From assembly GCA_910576985.1 (NCBI GenBank), contig CAJTLA010000034.1, positions 1 through 15,160 on the forward strand: DNA of 15,160 nt, read 5' to 3'. The stretch is from an uncultured Bacilli bacterium. GTDB taxonomy: Bacteria > Bacillota_I > Bacilli_A > RF39 > UBA660. Numbering within the stretch: position 1 is the stretch's first letter; every line of letters starts with the position of its first letter. Both the position numbers and the translations under genes were made by a program. A model generated the notes under the pieces. It saw nothing but the letters and a program-made list of their open reading frames with translations, did not search any database and was not told the DNA's origin. This document shows positions 15,066 through 15,160 of this stretch, piece after piece.

Positions 15066-15160
15066 GTGTATGAAAAGGTTTAAGTTACTACTCAGCTATA
15101 GAAAAAATTTAATATAACAATATAGTTTCAAAAAACAGTAAAAAAGAAAAATGCTTCTAT

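Noticed and set aside
862..15160. Template repeat or DGR reverse transcriptase in the window
   Set aside because: I looked for a copy of the 829-850 ending and for a reverse-transcriptase-like reading frame and found neither; every long frame is otherwise explained.

Overview
The window looks like the chromosome of a low-GC Gram-positive bacterium, probably an uncultured Bacilli lineage near the Mollicutes/Erysipelotrichia (RF39-like gut bacteria are my best guess). The evidence is the AT-rich sequence, strong AGGAGG ribosome binding sites, sigma-A promoters (TTGACA-17-TATAAT type), a firmicute L10 leader and the order secE-nusG-rplK-rplA-rplJ-rplL-methyltransferase-rpoB-rpoC. TAA, TAG and TGA all end genes, and none of the long reading frames contains TGA, so UGA is not read as Trp here. 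The placement rests on gene order and sequence style only.

Bases 1-861 hold the 3' part of a gene cut by the window edge. It encodes a secreted or surface protein with a formylglycine-generating-enzyme-like (C-type lectin fold) domain. Its last ~160 bases change abruptly in composition and codon style, becoming A-poor, GC-rich and dominated by NNY codons. This is what the variable region of a diversity-generating retroelement (DGR) target looks like. No reverse transcriptase or template repeat is visible in the window. Bases 946-2952 (minus strand) encode a three-helix membrane protein with about six extracellular PASTA repeats, no kinase domain, an Asn/Ser-rich linker and a Cys-bounded C-terminal domain. 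Bases 3238-3859 are a decayed gene with two in-frame stops and a +1 frameshift behind an intact promoter and ribosome binding site.

Bases 3877-15065 are the translation/transcription core block, all on the plus strand. It has at least four promoters: before secE-nusG, before rplK-rplA, before rplJ-rplL (reading on towards the methyltransferase gene), and before rpoB-rpoC. Predicted feedback RNA structures control the ribosomal genes: two L1-binding mimics (ahead of rplK and ahead of rplA) and an L10 leader with an attenuator ahead of rplJ. secE/nusG and rpoB/rpoC each overlap by one base (TAATG). A clear terminator ends rpoC. SecE and NusG serve protein export and transcription, L11/L1/L10/L7-L12 form the L1 stalk and GTPase-stalk regions of the 50S subunit, the methyltransferase probably modifies 16S rRNA, and RpoB/RpoC are the catalytic core of RNA polymerase.

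No tRNA, rRNA, insertion sequence or CRISPR array was seen. No gene-free stretch exceeds 300 bases: 2965-3237 holds only two divergent promoters, and 15066-15160 shows nothing I can identify.
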